From positions 1 to 13,648 of the forward strand of contig JALHUP010000204.1 in the NCBI GenBank assembly GCA_022866585.1: a stretch of DNA of 13,648 nt, read 5' to 3'. The notes below the pieces were generated by a model. The model made no database searches. It worked only from the letters and a program-made list of their open reading frames with translations, and was not told where the DNA came from. The stretch's first letter is position 1. Each line of letters starts with the position of its first letter. Position numbers and translations under genes: made by a program. Below are positions 1-6,212 of this stretch, piece after piece. Source of the stretch: Candidatus Zixiibacteriota bacterium. Its GTDB lineage: Bacteria; Zixibacteria; MSB-5A5; SM1-73.

Positions 1-94
1 CAGCCTCAATTTTCAACTCTGCCAGGGCGTTGCTTACGTCTTGCTCCAGTCTTTTGCAGTTGGGGCATCCGGGTCCCAAAACCTCTATTTTCAT
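1..94 (-). CDS. Small CxxC thioredoxin-like protein, N-terminal part
   Basis: Thirty-one N-terminal residues are visible before the gene leaves the window. They start MKIEVLGPGCPNCKRLEQDV, which is the opening beta strand and CPNC redox site (C10, C13) of the small glutaredoxin/thioredoxin-like 'redox-active disulfide protein' family of about 75-80 residues. A strong Shine-Dalgarno AGGAGGT at 100-106 precedes the ATG and overlaps the stop codon of the permease gene upstream, so the two are almost certainly co-translated. Known: these small proteins are often encoded beside COG0701 permeases and ArsR repressors. Inferred: it supplies or accepts electrons, or binds the metal, for the permease. 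The C-terminus is not visible. Confidence 0.82.
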   Translation of the reverse strand, partial: MKIEVLGPGCPNCKRLEQDVSNALAELKIEA

Positions 95-105
95 ATCTCC
101 ACCTC

Positions 106-1143
106 CTAAGATACGAGTGCGCCAAAAGACATACCAATAATGGTTGACATAACTACAACCAAGCCTACGTACACTCCAGTTTTCTTTATTCCAATCAACT
201 TGGTTAGCACTATGATACTGGGAAGGCTTAAGGCTGGATCGGCCAAAAGCAGTGTCAGGGCAGGACCTTTTCCCATTCCTAAATCCATCAAAGCCTTAAG
301 CACTGGAACCTCCATCAGGGTTGAAAAATACATAACTGCACCGAAAAGAGCTGCTATGAAATTCGCTCTCATTCCATTCCCCCCCACCAAGTGTTCCACC
401 GCTTCTTGAGGCACAATCTTCTTCATGACCCCAGCCAAAAAGACTCCCACTATGAGAAGCGGGAATATCTTTTTGCCTAAATCCCAAGTTTGATACATCC
501 AATTCTTAAGCTCCTCTTTCTTAAACCAGCGATAAAGGATAAGAAACAAAATAACCAGAAGTATTCCGGTAACCAACCAGTTTTTTGCCGCTCCAAAAAC
601 CAGGATTCCCACCAAAACCGCAAAATATAGAATGGTAATCCCTTCATGCTTAGGTTTTTCGCCTGGGGGAAGAACCAGTTCAGAAGCATTATTTTTCTTC
701 TCCCGCTCCTCTTTCCTCCAGATAAAAGCCATGATTAACCCGATTATTATTGAGAAAGAGATAGCGCCTATAGCCCGGGCAAGTCCCAGATCATATCCCA
801 AAAGTCTGGCAGTATAGACAATAGCCAAGAGATTTATGGCGGGACCCGAATAGAGAAAAGTCATAGCAGGACCCAAACCTGACCCTTTTTTGTGAATTCC
901 GGCAAAAAGCGGAAGAATAGTGCAAGAGCAAACGGCTAAGATTGCTCCGGATACCGAAGCCACTCCGTAAGCTAAGAATTTATTCGCTTTAGCCCCAAAA
1001 TATTTAATGACCGACGCTTGAGAGACGAACACGGCTATGGCGCCGGCTATGAAAAACGCTGGGACCAAACAGGTCAGCACATGGGCGGACAGATATTCAA
1101 GCAGGGTGTCCCATCCGCTTTGGAGGATGCCGAGAAACGACAT
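106..1143 (-). CDS. COG0701-family permease (ArsP-like efflux)
   Basis: This 345-residue inner-membrane protein has two halves with several hydrophobic segments each, separated by a charged cytosolic linker at about residues 142-166. Family hallmarks are the CSC motif (C72, C74) followed by ILPLFAGIHKKG and the SGPAINL segment in the first half, and the related ADPALSLPS segment near the C-terminus. Known members export trivalent organoarsenicals (ArsP) or act in Cu/Zn efflux, so the substrate here is open. It lies 88 bp downstream of an arsR-like gene and 11 bp upstream of a CxxC redox protein, supporting a metal- or metalloid-responsive operon. The start ATG has only a modest GGGGT ribosome site. 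Length is normal for the family. Confidence 0.87.
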   Translation of the reverse strand: MSFLGILQSGWDTLLEYLSAHVLTCLVPAFFIAGAIAVFVSQASVIKYFGAKANKFLAYGVASVSGAILAVCSCTILPLFAGIHKKGSGLGPAMTFLYSGPAINLLAIVYTARLLGYDLGLARAIGAISFSIIIGLIMAFIWRKEEREKKNNASELVLPPGEKPKHEGITILYFAVLVGILVFGAAKNWLVTGILLVILFLILYRWFKKEELKNWMYQTWDLGKKIFPLLIVGVFLAGVMKKIVPQEAVEHLVGGNGMRANFIAALFGAVMYFSTLMEVPVLKALMDLGMGKGPALTLLLADPALSLPSIIVLTKLIGIKKTGVYVGLVVVMSTIIGMSFGALVS

Positions 1144-1177
1144 GATTACCCCGAATTGTTTACCTCTCCCCCTCGAT

Positions 1178-1214
1178 CCCCCTCTCTCCCGCCTTTGGCG
1201 GGATGGAGAGGGGG
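1178..1214. repeat. GC-rich palindrome between arsR and permease genes
   Basis: CCCCCTCTC...CCCGCC, TTT, GGCGGG...GAGAGGGGG form a stem of about 16 bp with a two-base bulge. The core CCCGCC-TTT-GGCGGG recurs at 5318-5332 (AAA loop) and, with one change, at 11866-11880, so this is one copy of a dispersed palindrome family. It sits in the 88-bp space inside the operon. It has no T-run after it on either strand, so it is more likely an mRNA-processing or attenuating hairpin than a terminator. Confidence 0.7.
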
Positions 1215-1231
1215 AAACAGAGGATGAGGTT

Positions 1232-1555
1232 TTATGCTAAGATCTTCACCTTCCTTGCTTTCTCTTTGATTTCCGCTTTGACCATTTCATCCACCAGCGA
1301 GAGCAAGGTGAAGACTCTCTTATCTTTAATCTTGTAATATACTGAGACCCCCTCCTTGCGGGACTCAAGGATTCCCATATCTTTCATGTGCGTCAGATGT
1401 CTGGAGATGTTGGATTGGTCTTCCTTCATCTTGGGTATGATCTCGCAGGCACACCTTTCTCCACCTTTGAGAAAATATAAGATTTTAAGTCGGGTGGGCT
1501 GAGCGATAGCTTTTAAAAAGTCGGACTCAATTTGTATCAGATCTTCATCAAACAT
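1232..1555 (-). CDS. ArsR/SmtB-family metalloregulatory repressor
   Basis: This 107-residue winged-helix protein is normal in length for the family. The N-terminal helix leads into AIAQPTRLKILYFLKGGERCACEI. C35 and C37 form a CxC pair in the position of the alpha-3 metal site of ArsR/CadC-type sensors. The recognition helix region is DQSNISRHLTHMKDMGILESRKEG and the wing follows (VSVYYKI). The gene is first in a minus-strand run with the COG0701 permease and a CxxC redox protein. A Shine-Dalgarno AGAGG stands six bases before the ATG. Inferred: it represses its own operon from the ATGCAT-rich site just upstream and releases DNA on binding a thiophilic metal or As(III). The exact inducer cannot be read from sequence. 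Confidence 0.92.
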   Translation of the reverse strand: MFDEDLIQIESDFLKAIAQPTRLKILYFLKGGERCACEIIPKMKEDQSNISRHLTHMKDMGILESRKEGVSVYYKIKDKRVFTLLSLVDEMVKAEIKEKARKVKILA

Positions 1556-1566
1556 TTCAACCTCTT

Positions 1567-1592
1567 AATGCAGATATGCATATAGATGCATT
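1567..1592. promoter_or_regulatory. Candidate ArsR operator
   Basis: Inverted half-sites AATGCA (1567-1572) and TGCATT (1587-1592) flank a perfect ATATGCATAT palindrome (1574-1583), starting 12 bases upstream of the arsR ATG. ArsR/SmtB proteins bind AT-rich interrupted palindromes in this position. The assignment as operator is inference, and no convincing -35 box was found on the minus strand. Confidence 0.5.
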
Positions 1593-1733
1593 TTTATAAA
1601 AATACGAGAACAGTAATTTTTTGTTTGTTGTTCAGTCCCGCCTCTATCGTATGGGAAACTCCAATCTTTTTTAGATAGTAGCTTAGCAGGAAAGATTCCT
1701 ATATCGAATCAGGAGCTTAAACCCAAAAATCGC

Positions 1734-1762
1734 TTGACAAGAGAAAATTGTTCACTCATATT
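1734..1762 (+). promoter_or_regulatory. Candidate sigma-70 promoter
   Basis: TTGACA (1734-1739) and CATATT (1757-1762) are separated by 17 bases. The predicted transcript start falls near 1769, where the reading frame of the following gene has a GTG. If the promoter is real, the TTG at 1748 is not transcribed and translation would begin at or after 1769. Confidence 0.45.
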
Positions 1763-2701
1763 TTGAGTGTGGAAAAAGAAAAATCAGAAAATAGCAAAAA
1801 CAGAACTGGCAATAACAGAAACATAGAAGATAGAGTTTTTTTCAAAAAGTGGAGTGTTGTTCTGCCATTGGTTTTCTCCATCATTACTTTCTTGGCTGGA
1901 TGGTTTCTTGGGTCACAACAGTCAAAAAGGCAGTTAGAACATTCAAAAACACAGTTAGAATATTCTACTGCGCCAAACTGCGCTCTGCAATTTGTACCAG
2001 CAGGCATGGAAGAATCAACCAAACCACATTTCCTGTTAAGAAACCTCGGACCAGGCCGCTTGGATGATGTGTGGCTAAAAGAAACGGTGTTTTTGGCCGA
2101 CACTGAAGGCGTTCACGAGTGTCTCGACTTACCGCATTTTGAATATATTTACTATTGCGGTAGTACTGTCGTAATGGACTCTTTGGAAGTTGGAGAGCTA
2201 AAAAGAATTGATTTAAGCCCTTGTTGGTGGCGGTCATTCGATCTTTTTTCCAAGAAGTTCTCTGGGAAGCTTGTTTCTCGCTTTAGACTCACAGGTAGTG
2301 CTTTGGCATCACCTGAGTTTCGAAAAGATTTCTTTTTCGTTATCGAGCGCAAAAGCTATGAATACATTACGCCTGAAGAATACATAGGCGGTAAGGAGCT
2401 CGTCGATAGTGTGATTCTCTACACTCATCGCGGTCCAAGAAGCATAATACGATTTGTCTCATTTTTCGATTTTCAAGACTTTTTCAAAAACCCTCCCAAG
2501 TTTTTCTACCAGAAAGGGAATGGGAAATATATCCCTTGGGATGGCCCGGACCTTCCTCCAGTTAGTCCAGCCGTTATGCCCATATATTTCTCACGCTACA
2601 CCGTTTTGCCACAAAAGGGAGGTTCTGTAAAATTAATTTGGGACTGTGACGCTTTAGGGCCGATCGCTGAGATGTTTGAGTGCCGGCCTGGGGTCTGGTA
2701 A
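1748..2701 (+). CDS. Membrane-anchored protein of unknown function
   Basis: I do not recognise a family. The frame gives up to 317 residues from a TTG at 1748. A GTG at 1769 (residue 8) is an alternative and fits the promoter just upstream better. No in-frame ATG occurs before about residue 87, and no clear Shine-Dalgarno is present. A polar N-terminus of about 33 residues is followed by one hydrophobic segment (about residues 36-55, WSVVLPLVFSIITFLAGWFL). Next come two 7-residue copies, SKRQLEH and SKTQLEY, and then a soluble domain of about 240 residues that looks beta-rich (LRNLGPGRLDDVWLKETVFL). The architecture suggests a single-pass protein with a folded C-terminal domain. It diverges from arsR across a 192-bp gap and is convergent with DUF2284. 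It could be a transferred gene. Its coding status is likely, its function unknown. Confidence 0.7.
   Translation: MFTHILSVEKEKSENSKNRTGNNRNIEDRVFFKKWSVVLPLVFSIITFLAGWFLGSQQSKRQLEHSKTQLEYSTAPNCALQFVPAGMEESTKPHFLLRNLGPGRLDDVWLKETVFLADTEGVHECLDLPHFEYIYYCGSTVVMDSLEVGELKRIDLSPCWWRSFDLFSKKFSGKLVSRFRLTGSALASPEFRKDFFFVIERKSYEYITPEEYIGGKELVDSVILYTHRGPRSIIRFVSFFDFQDFFKNPPKFFYQKGNGKYIPWDGPDLPPVSPAVMPIYFSRYTVLPQKGGSVKLIWDCDALGPIAEMFECRPGVW
1922..1963 (+). repeat. 21-bp tandem duplication inside the unknown gene
   Basis: Two adjacent 21-base units differ at three positions and encode SKRQLEH and SKTQLEY just after the membrane segment. The length is a multiple of three, so the frame is kept. It lengthens the putative stalk by two helical turns. 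Confidence 0.75.
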
Positions 2702-2757
2702 GGATGGGGGGTCAAATACAATGATGGAACTTCTATGGTGTGCTTTATGCTCCTTGG

Positions 2758-2804
2758 GGATGTTATCATCCACAATAGGAGAGTTAGCAGGGATGATAAC
2801 ATCC
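2758..2804. repeat. Perfect inverted repeat between convergent genes
   Basis: GGATGTTATCATCC (2758-2771) and GGATGATAACATCC (2791-2804) are perfect 14-bp arms around a 19-base loop, in the 142-bp space between two converging genes. No T-run follows on either strand. It may still slow or end transcription from both sides, or it may be a repeat-element relic. Confidence 0.7.
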
Positions 2805-2843
2805 TCGCAGAACGAAAGACATGTAGGGCTTAACTCACAGAAG

Positions 2844-3371
2844 TTACTCGATAAGAATCAAACCGGAATAGTGCCAAATTTGATCGTAGGATTTGACCAC
2901 TTCCAATTTGTAGCCCACATTGGCTAAGGTGGCATACACGTCTATTCCACATGCTTCCATAGAGGGACGAGCTAAATCCTCAAATTTGCAAGGCTGGGTA
3001 ATGTCGCAAGCTTTACAGAAATTGCACGGACCCGAAGCCATGCCGAAAGCTTTGTAATATCCGTCCAGGAAGGCTTCCCTTTCCAAAGAAGCGATATCTT
3101 TTCTCATTTTCCTACGCTGTCTTCTTTCGGTTTCTTTAGGTAGGGGATGAATGTCATAGATCATGATCAAAGCTTTGGAATAGTATTCCAGCATCTTTCG
3201 GGTATACTCAGGCGTAGGAGAAAATGGTGGGCAAGTCAGACAGGTCCCATAACGGTTACATCCATATTGGCACTTGAGCCTGACCCACTCTGCGGTCACC
3301 ACGTTCTTAGGGTGAATGATCTTTGCCCAAGAGACGCCTCCCTTTTTTGCTTTTTCAAGATATTTTTTCAT
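2844..3371 (-). CDS. DUF2284 cysteine-rich metal-binding protein
   Basis: This 175-residue protein has the two cysteine clusters of the DUF2284 family. The first is C34-x3-C38-x5-C44-x2-C47 followed by PPFSPTP, and the second is C116-x2-C119-x2-C122-x5-C128 in a ferredoxin-like arrangement, with C141 further on. The family is common in methanogens, clostridia and other anaerobes and is presumed to bind iron-sulfur clusters or another metal; no reaction is established. It is the second gene of a minus-strand pair after DUF6485, another cysteine-rich small protein, across 67 bp occupied by repeats. There is no membrane segment, so it should be cytosolic. Only a weak AGAAAG-type ribosome site precedes the ATG. 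Confidence 0.88.
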   Translation of the reverse strand: MKKYLEKAKKGGVSWAKIIHPKNVVTAEWVRLKCQYGCNRYGTCLTCPPFSPTPEYTRKMLEYYSKALIMIYDIHPLPKETERRQRRKMRKDIASLEREAFLDGYYKAFGMASGPCNFCKACDITQPCKFEDLARPSMEACGIDVYATLANVGYKLEVVKSYDQIWHYSGLILIE

Positions 3372-3397
3372 TTCTGTTTCTTTCTGTGTTGAGGAGA

Positions 3398-3450
3398 CCA
3401 GAACCTAACTTAAGTTAGGTTCTGGATTAGGTTCTGGATTAGGTTCCGGA
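3398..3450. repeat. 28-bp perfect palindrome running into a 12-bp tandem repeat
   Basis: CCAGAACCTAACTT (3398-3411) and its exact complement (3412-3425) form a loopless 28-bp palindrome. It overlaps three head-to-tail copies of TTAGGTTCTGGA at 3415-3426, 3427-3438 and 3439-3450; the last has one change (TTCCGG). The third copy supplies the stop codon and last three residues of the DUF6485 gene. The motif TAGGTTCCGG also appears inverted at 5399-5408. Confidence 0.85.
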
Positions 3451-3651
3451 TTTTCCATAACACTGAATGAATCTTCCTATAGATCTATCATAGGTTCTCT
3501 CCACATCTTCTGGGAAAAAGCAGGCGGGAAGCTCTTTCATCCGCCAGTGATATTGTATACACTCACAGCAGATGCCTTTACGACTGCAAGGCTCATAAGT
3601 GCAGGTGCAGTTTTTCAGGTTTTTCTCGATGCTACAATCTCTCTTGGCCAT
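3439..3651 (-). CDS. DUF6485 small cysteine-rich protein
   Basis: This 70-residue protein has nine cysteines (C6, C15, C17, C22, C28, C29, C31, C44, C64). Its segments CTCTYEPCSRKGICCECIQY and ELPACFF match what I recall of the DUF6485 family. The cysteine spacing suggests one or two bound metals or Fe-S clusters; no function is known. A Shine-Dalgarno GGAGGT lies close upstream of the ATG, and a good sigma-70 promoter lies about 20 bases further up, so this is the first gene of a likely pair with DUF2284. The last codons (SGT, stop) lie inside a 12-bp tandem repeat, so the natural C-terminus may have been changed by repeat expansion. Confidence 0.83.
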   Translation of the reverse strand: MAKRDCSIEKNLKNCTCTYEPCSRKGICCECIQYHWRMKELPACFFPEDVERTYDRSIGRFIQCYGKSGT

Positions 3652-3675
3652 CAGACCTCCGCTATTTTCTCTTGA

Positions 3676-3704
3676 ATTATATGATATTCTTTTTGATATG
3701 TCAT
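3676..3704 (-). promoter_or_regulatory. Sigma-70 promoter of the DUF6485-DUF2284 pair
   Basis: On the minus strand ATGACA (3704-3699) and a perfect TATAAT (3681-3676) are 17 bases apart. The predicted transcript start is near 3669, leaving a leader of about 18 bases that contains the GGAGGT ribosome site of the gene starting at 3651. Confidence 0.65.
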
Positions 3705-3757
3705 AAAAGAGGCTTGTAACTTTTAATAATGTTATGTCAAGTAGAATTTCATATTAC
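3677..3757. repeat. Direct repeat, copy A
   Basis: This segment matches 3855-3962 over its whole length apart from one gap of roughly 25 bases and scattered changes. Shared blocks are TTATATGATAT, TTGATATGTCATAAA, TTGTAACTTTT and AGAATTTCATATTACT. Copy A contains the promoter of the DUF6485 gene. Confidence 0.8.
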
Positions 3758-3854
3758 TCACCCCTTCTCTTCATAAGAGAAGGGGTCGGGGGATGAGTTC
3801 AACATGGCATATTATCGAACTCACCCTAAATCCCTCTCTTGAGAAGAGAGGGAC
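3758..3854. repeat. Cluster of palindromic repeats between the direct copies
   Basis: Three hairpins lie in a row: CCCCTTCTCTT...AAGAGAAGGGG (3761-3784), GATGAGTTC...GAACTCACC (3792-3824) and TCCCTCTCTT...AAGAGAGGGA (3831-3852). The right part, from ATTATCGAACTCACCCT onward, is nearly identical to 11792-11838, so it is a member of a dispersed family. No coding potential is seen. Confidence 0.8.
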
Positions 3855-3962
3855 TTATATGATATCCTTACTTGATATGTCATAAATAATAGAAAGCAAT
3901 GTCCAAAAAAGGAGGTTTGTAACTTTTCAATAACCTCATACCGAGCAGAATTTCATATTACT
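3855..3962. repeat. Direct repeat, copy B
   Basis: This is the second copy of the 3677-3757 segment, carrying about 25 extra bases. Its right end runs into the last codons of the MFS gene, so the 3' end of that gene and its trailer were duplicated, or the gene's end was captured by the repeat. Confidence 0.8.
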
Positions 3963-5188
3963 TGTCTTTCTGTAAACCACCGTTTCCTACAATACCACAA
4001 AAATATTGAGAAAATTATAATCACCAATGCAAAAATTAGCAAGGCATTTCCTAAACCAAATTTGTCCACAAAGCTTCCTAAAAATGGAGCGGTTACGGCA
4101 AAAACCAAATTCCCCGCCATGCTTTGAACCGAGAGCATGGTCGCTCTTATGTCGGAAGGTGCCAAGCGGTTCAGATAGCTCTTTAATATGGGCTCATGGG
4201 TGGCCATGGAAGCTTGCTGGAGCAAAATAAAACAGACGCTCCATAAAAACAAAAATCTGCTCATCAATATAAAGGAGATAATAACCAAAACCGGCATGAA
4301 AAGAAGGGTTAAATTCTCCTTTAGAGTTTTCTCGATTTTATCCGCATATTTGCTGACCAAAGCGGCAAATAGGTGAAAAGAAGCAAAGACCACCCCAAAC
4401 AAAGAAAGCGGGACACCCACTTCTTTCAAATAAGGCTGATAGGTCCAAAAGCCCAATCTGGTGGCTAAGAAGACTAAAGAGAAGAAAAGCACCAGCCACA
4501 AGATTTTCTTCTCCTCCAGCATAAGATTAAAACTTCTTATTATCTCATGGTAATATTTTCTCCCAACTTGAGATTTTGGTTCGGACAGGGGTTGCACCCC
4601 TGTCCGGGATAAGGGTGGGGGTACAACCCCCACCCTAACACGTAGGGGTTCGGTAAAAGTTAAAGCTAAAAGTCCCGAAAAAAATATGATTATCGAGCTG
4701 GCGAGATAAGGTAAAGCTAAATTTATGGTAGCTAATAATCCTCCTATAGGAGCAAATATGGCAAAGGACAAAAGCCTCATACTGTGCCCGTTCCCTTCAA
4801 CTTTCTGATATTCTTTCTCTCTTCCCAAATCTTTCAAAGTATCATAGGCTAAGGCGGAATCCGCACCATAGGCGAAGGACATGGAGATCCCGGCTATAAT
4901 TTCCCCTAAATTAAAAAGAATAAATGAATGCGAAAGGAAAATCAGAAGATAGGCAGATGAATGACAGAAGGAGCCAATAACTAAAGATTTTTTTCTGCCG
5001 AATCTATCCGCTAAGGCACCGGTGGGGACTTCGGATAAGACTTTGGCAAAATAATAAAAGCTTTGAAGAATCATTATCCGGGAGAAGGACAAGCCCCTTT
5101 GCTCGTAGAATAAGACCATTATGGCTATATGGAAGAGTGCGAATTTGGTCAGCCGGTACCAGTAGAATTTGGGGATGTTTTTTTCCAT
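3953..5188 (-). CDS. Major facilitator superfamily transporter
   Basis: This 411-residue inner-membrane protein has about 12 hydrophobic segments. The MFS signature A loop is clear between segments 2 and 3: GALADRFGRKKS at residues 57-68. The N-half ends near residue 178 and the C-half starts near 225. The central cytosolic loop carries an insertion (residues 182-204) encoded by a palindromic element; without it the loop would read TEP-KSQVGRK and the protein would be 388 residues. The substrate cannot be told; relatives include drug and metabolite exporters. The start is taken from the family-like opening MEKNIPKFYWYRLTKF; no good Shine-Dalgarno is seen. It is the last gene before a repeat-rich gap of about 300 bp. 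Confidence 0.87.
   Translation of the reverse strand: MEKNIPKFYWYRLTKFALFHIAIMVLFYEQRGLSFSRIMILQSFYYFAKVLSEVPTGALADRFGRKKSLVIGSFCHSSAYLLIFLSHSFILFNLGEIIAGISMSFAYGADSALAYDTLKDLGREKEYQKVEGNGHSMRLLSFAIFAPIGGLLATINLALPYLASSIIIFFSGLLALTFTEPLRVRVGVVPPPLSRTGVQPLSEPKSQVGRKYYHEIIRSFNLMLEEKKILWLVLFFSLVFLATRLGFWTYQPYLKEVGVPLSLFGVVFASFHLFAALVSKYADKIEKTLKENLTLLFMPVLVIISFILMSRFLFLWSVCFILLQQASMATHEPILKSYLNRLAPSDIRATMLSVQSMAGNLVFAVTAPFLGSFVDKFGLGNALLIFALVIIIFSIFLWYCRKRWFTERQVI
4578..4653. mobile_element. Small palindromic element inserted in frame in the MFS gene
   Basis: A GGTTCGG direct repeat (4578-4584 and 4647-4653) brackets two perfect hairpins: CGGACAGGGG-TTGCA-CCCCTGTCCG (4582-4606) and an 11-bp-arm hairpin around ACA (4612-4636). 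The distance between the two GGTTCGG copies is 69 bases, exactly 23 codons. The protein shows 'TEP' before and 'SEP' after the insert. This is the picture of a non-autonomous palindromic element that landed in a gene, made a 7-bp target duplication and left the reading frame open. The mechanism is inference; the repeats and spacing are seen. Confidence 0.75.
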
Positions 5189-5277
5189 TTAGTGTTTGCT
5201 CAGTTAGACAACGCACTGCACTTTTTTGGGTTTCGTTTTGAAAGGTTATGGTTTAGATTCGCTACGCTCACTACAAG

Positions 5278-5408
5278 TCGGTTAGGTATCGTCTAAAAAG
5301 TCATCGTATTCGTTTATCCCGCCAAAGGCGGGATAAACGAAACCGTGAGACGTCCTACGATACGTAGCCGAAACCGCCAGACGCTATACGATACATAACC
5401 GGAACCTA
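5278..5408. repeat. Intergenic palindrome with flanking repeat motifs
   Basis: A perfect hairpin with 14-bp arms (TCGTTTATCCCGCC, loop AAA, 5310-5340) is flanked by copies of a motif of about 30 bases containing GACG...ACGATAC.TA.CCG.AACC. One copy is inverted on the left (5281-5302) and two are in tandem on the right (about 5346-5376 and 5377-5406). GTATCGT (5287-5293) and ACGATAC (5356-5362) extend the symmetry. The surrounding 5217-5447 gap shows no gene. Confidence 0.7.
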
Positions 5409-5447
5409 CAACGATAAACGTAGAACTCTCATTTTGTAAAAAGAGCA

Positions 5448-6212
5448 TTAAAAAACCTTCACCGAAATCCCAGTAATTTTTTCTGCTTTTTGCGCGATCT
5501 TTTGTAGCTTCTCTTTTCCCACCAATTTCAGAGTTTGATCTGCCGAAGGTCGGTCAATGGAATAAATCTGAACCTCTCTGGGTTTGATATAATCTAACCT
5601 CTCAATCCATTGTTCGATCTCCCCATTCTCAAGGTTGTTTGTTTCCCCATCCATAAAAACGGTTTGAATGATCATGTCATCCAGATTTTTCAGATTCTCA
5701 ACTATTTCTTTATATTTTATATTTTTATGAGGATGATTAACTTTTCGAAAAGTCTCTTCAGAGCCACAGTCCAGCTTCATTATCCTCTCATCTAATTGCT
5801 TCAAACCTTCTATGACGTTGCTTCTTCCGAGACAAGCTGAATTTGACAGAACAGCAAGCCTCGCCTGGGGAACATATTTATTTCGCAATTCTGAGGCGAC
5901 CTCAACCATCCGGTCAAACTGGGGATAGAGGCACGGTTCGCCATTCCCGGAAAAAGTGATATAATCGACATCTTGACCACGTTTCAGCCAACTCTCCAAT
6001 GCCTCTTCGAGTTCCTCCATCGTAGGCAAATCATCCATATACGCTGACGCATTATCCGTGTGCGCTAAAGTCCAGCCATACTGGCAATAAATACAATTGA
6101 AAGGACATAGCTTATAGCTTTTGGGCAAAAGATTGATGCCCAACGAAGGTCCCAATCTTCTGGATTTGATCGGACCATAAATTATTCCCTCTTGTAATTT
6201 TAAAGTCTGCAT
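5448..6212 (-). CDS. Radical SAM protein, COG0731-like
   Basis: This 254-residue cytosolic enzyme has the radical SAM cluster motif C36-x3-C40-x2-C43 (KLCPFNCIYCQYG), which binds a [4Fe-4S] cluster and S-adenosylmethionine. The opening YGPIKSRRLGPSLGINLLP is the typical lead-in of the COG0731 group. The GNGEP motif (FSGNGEPCLYPQ, about residues 88-99) is the SAM-binding 'GGE-like' strand. The C-terminal third has no extra cysteine cluster of the auxiliary Fe-S type. The substrate is unknown; COG0731 contains uncharacterised oxidoreductases and relatives of tRNA wybutosine enzymes. TAGGAG lies about 8 bases before the ATG. The gene stands alone: repeats lie downstream, and the divergent pseudopilin operon lies about 400 bp upstream. 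Confidence 0.88.
   Translation of the reverse strand: MQTLKLQEGIIYGPIKSRRLGPSLGINLLPKSYKLCPFNCIYCQYGWTLAHTDNASAYMDDLPTMEELEEALESWLKRGQDVDYITFSGNGEPCLYPQFDRMVEVASELRNKYVPQARLAVLSNSACLGRSNVIEGLKQLDERIMKLDCGSEETFRKVNHPHKNIKYKEIVENLKNLDDMIIQTVFMDGETNNLENGEIEQWIERLDYIKPREVQIYSIDRPSADQTLKLVGKEKLQKIAQKAEKITGISVKVF

Noticed and set aside
1018..1240. Plus-strand frames opposite the permease start
   Set aside because: They overlap the well-supported permease gene and read through the GC-rich palindrome. No family features are visible.
3415..3450. CRISPR-like array
   Set aside because: The 12-bp units are directly adjacent with no spacers, and no cas gene is near.
4612..4636. Attenuator hairpin inside the MFS gene
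   Set aside because: Both hairpins lie in the coding frame, with flanking direct repeats and codon-multiple length. Insertion of a repeat element explains them better.
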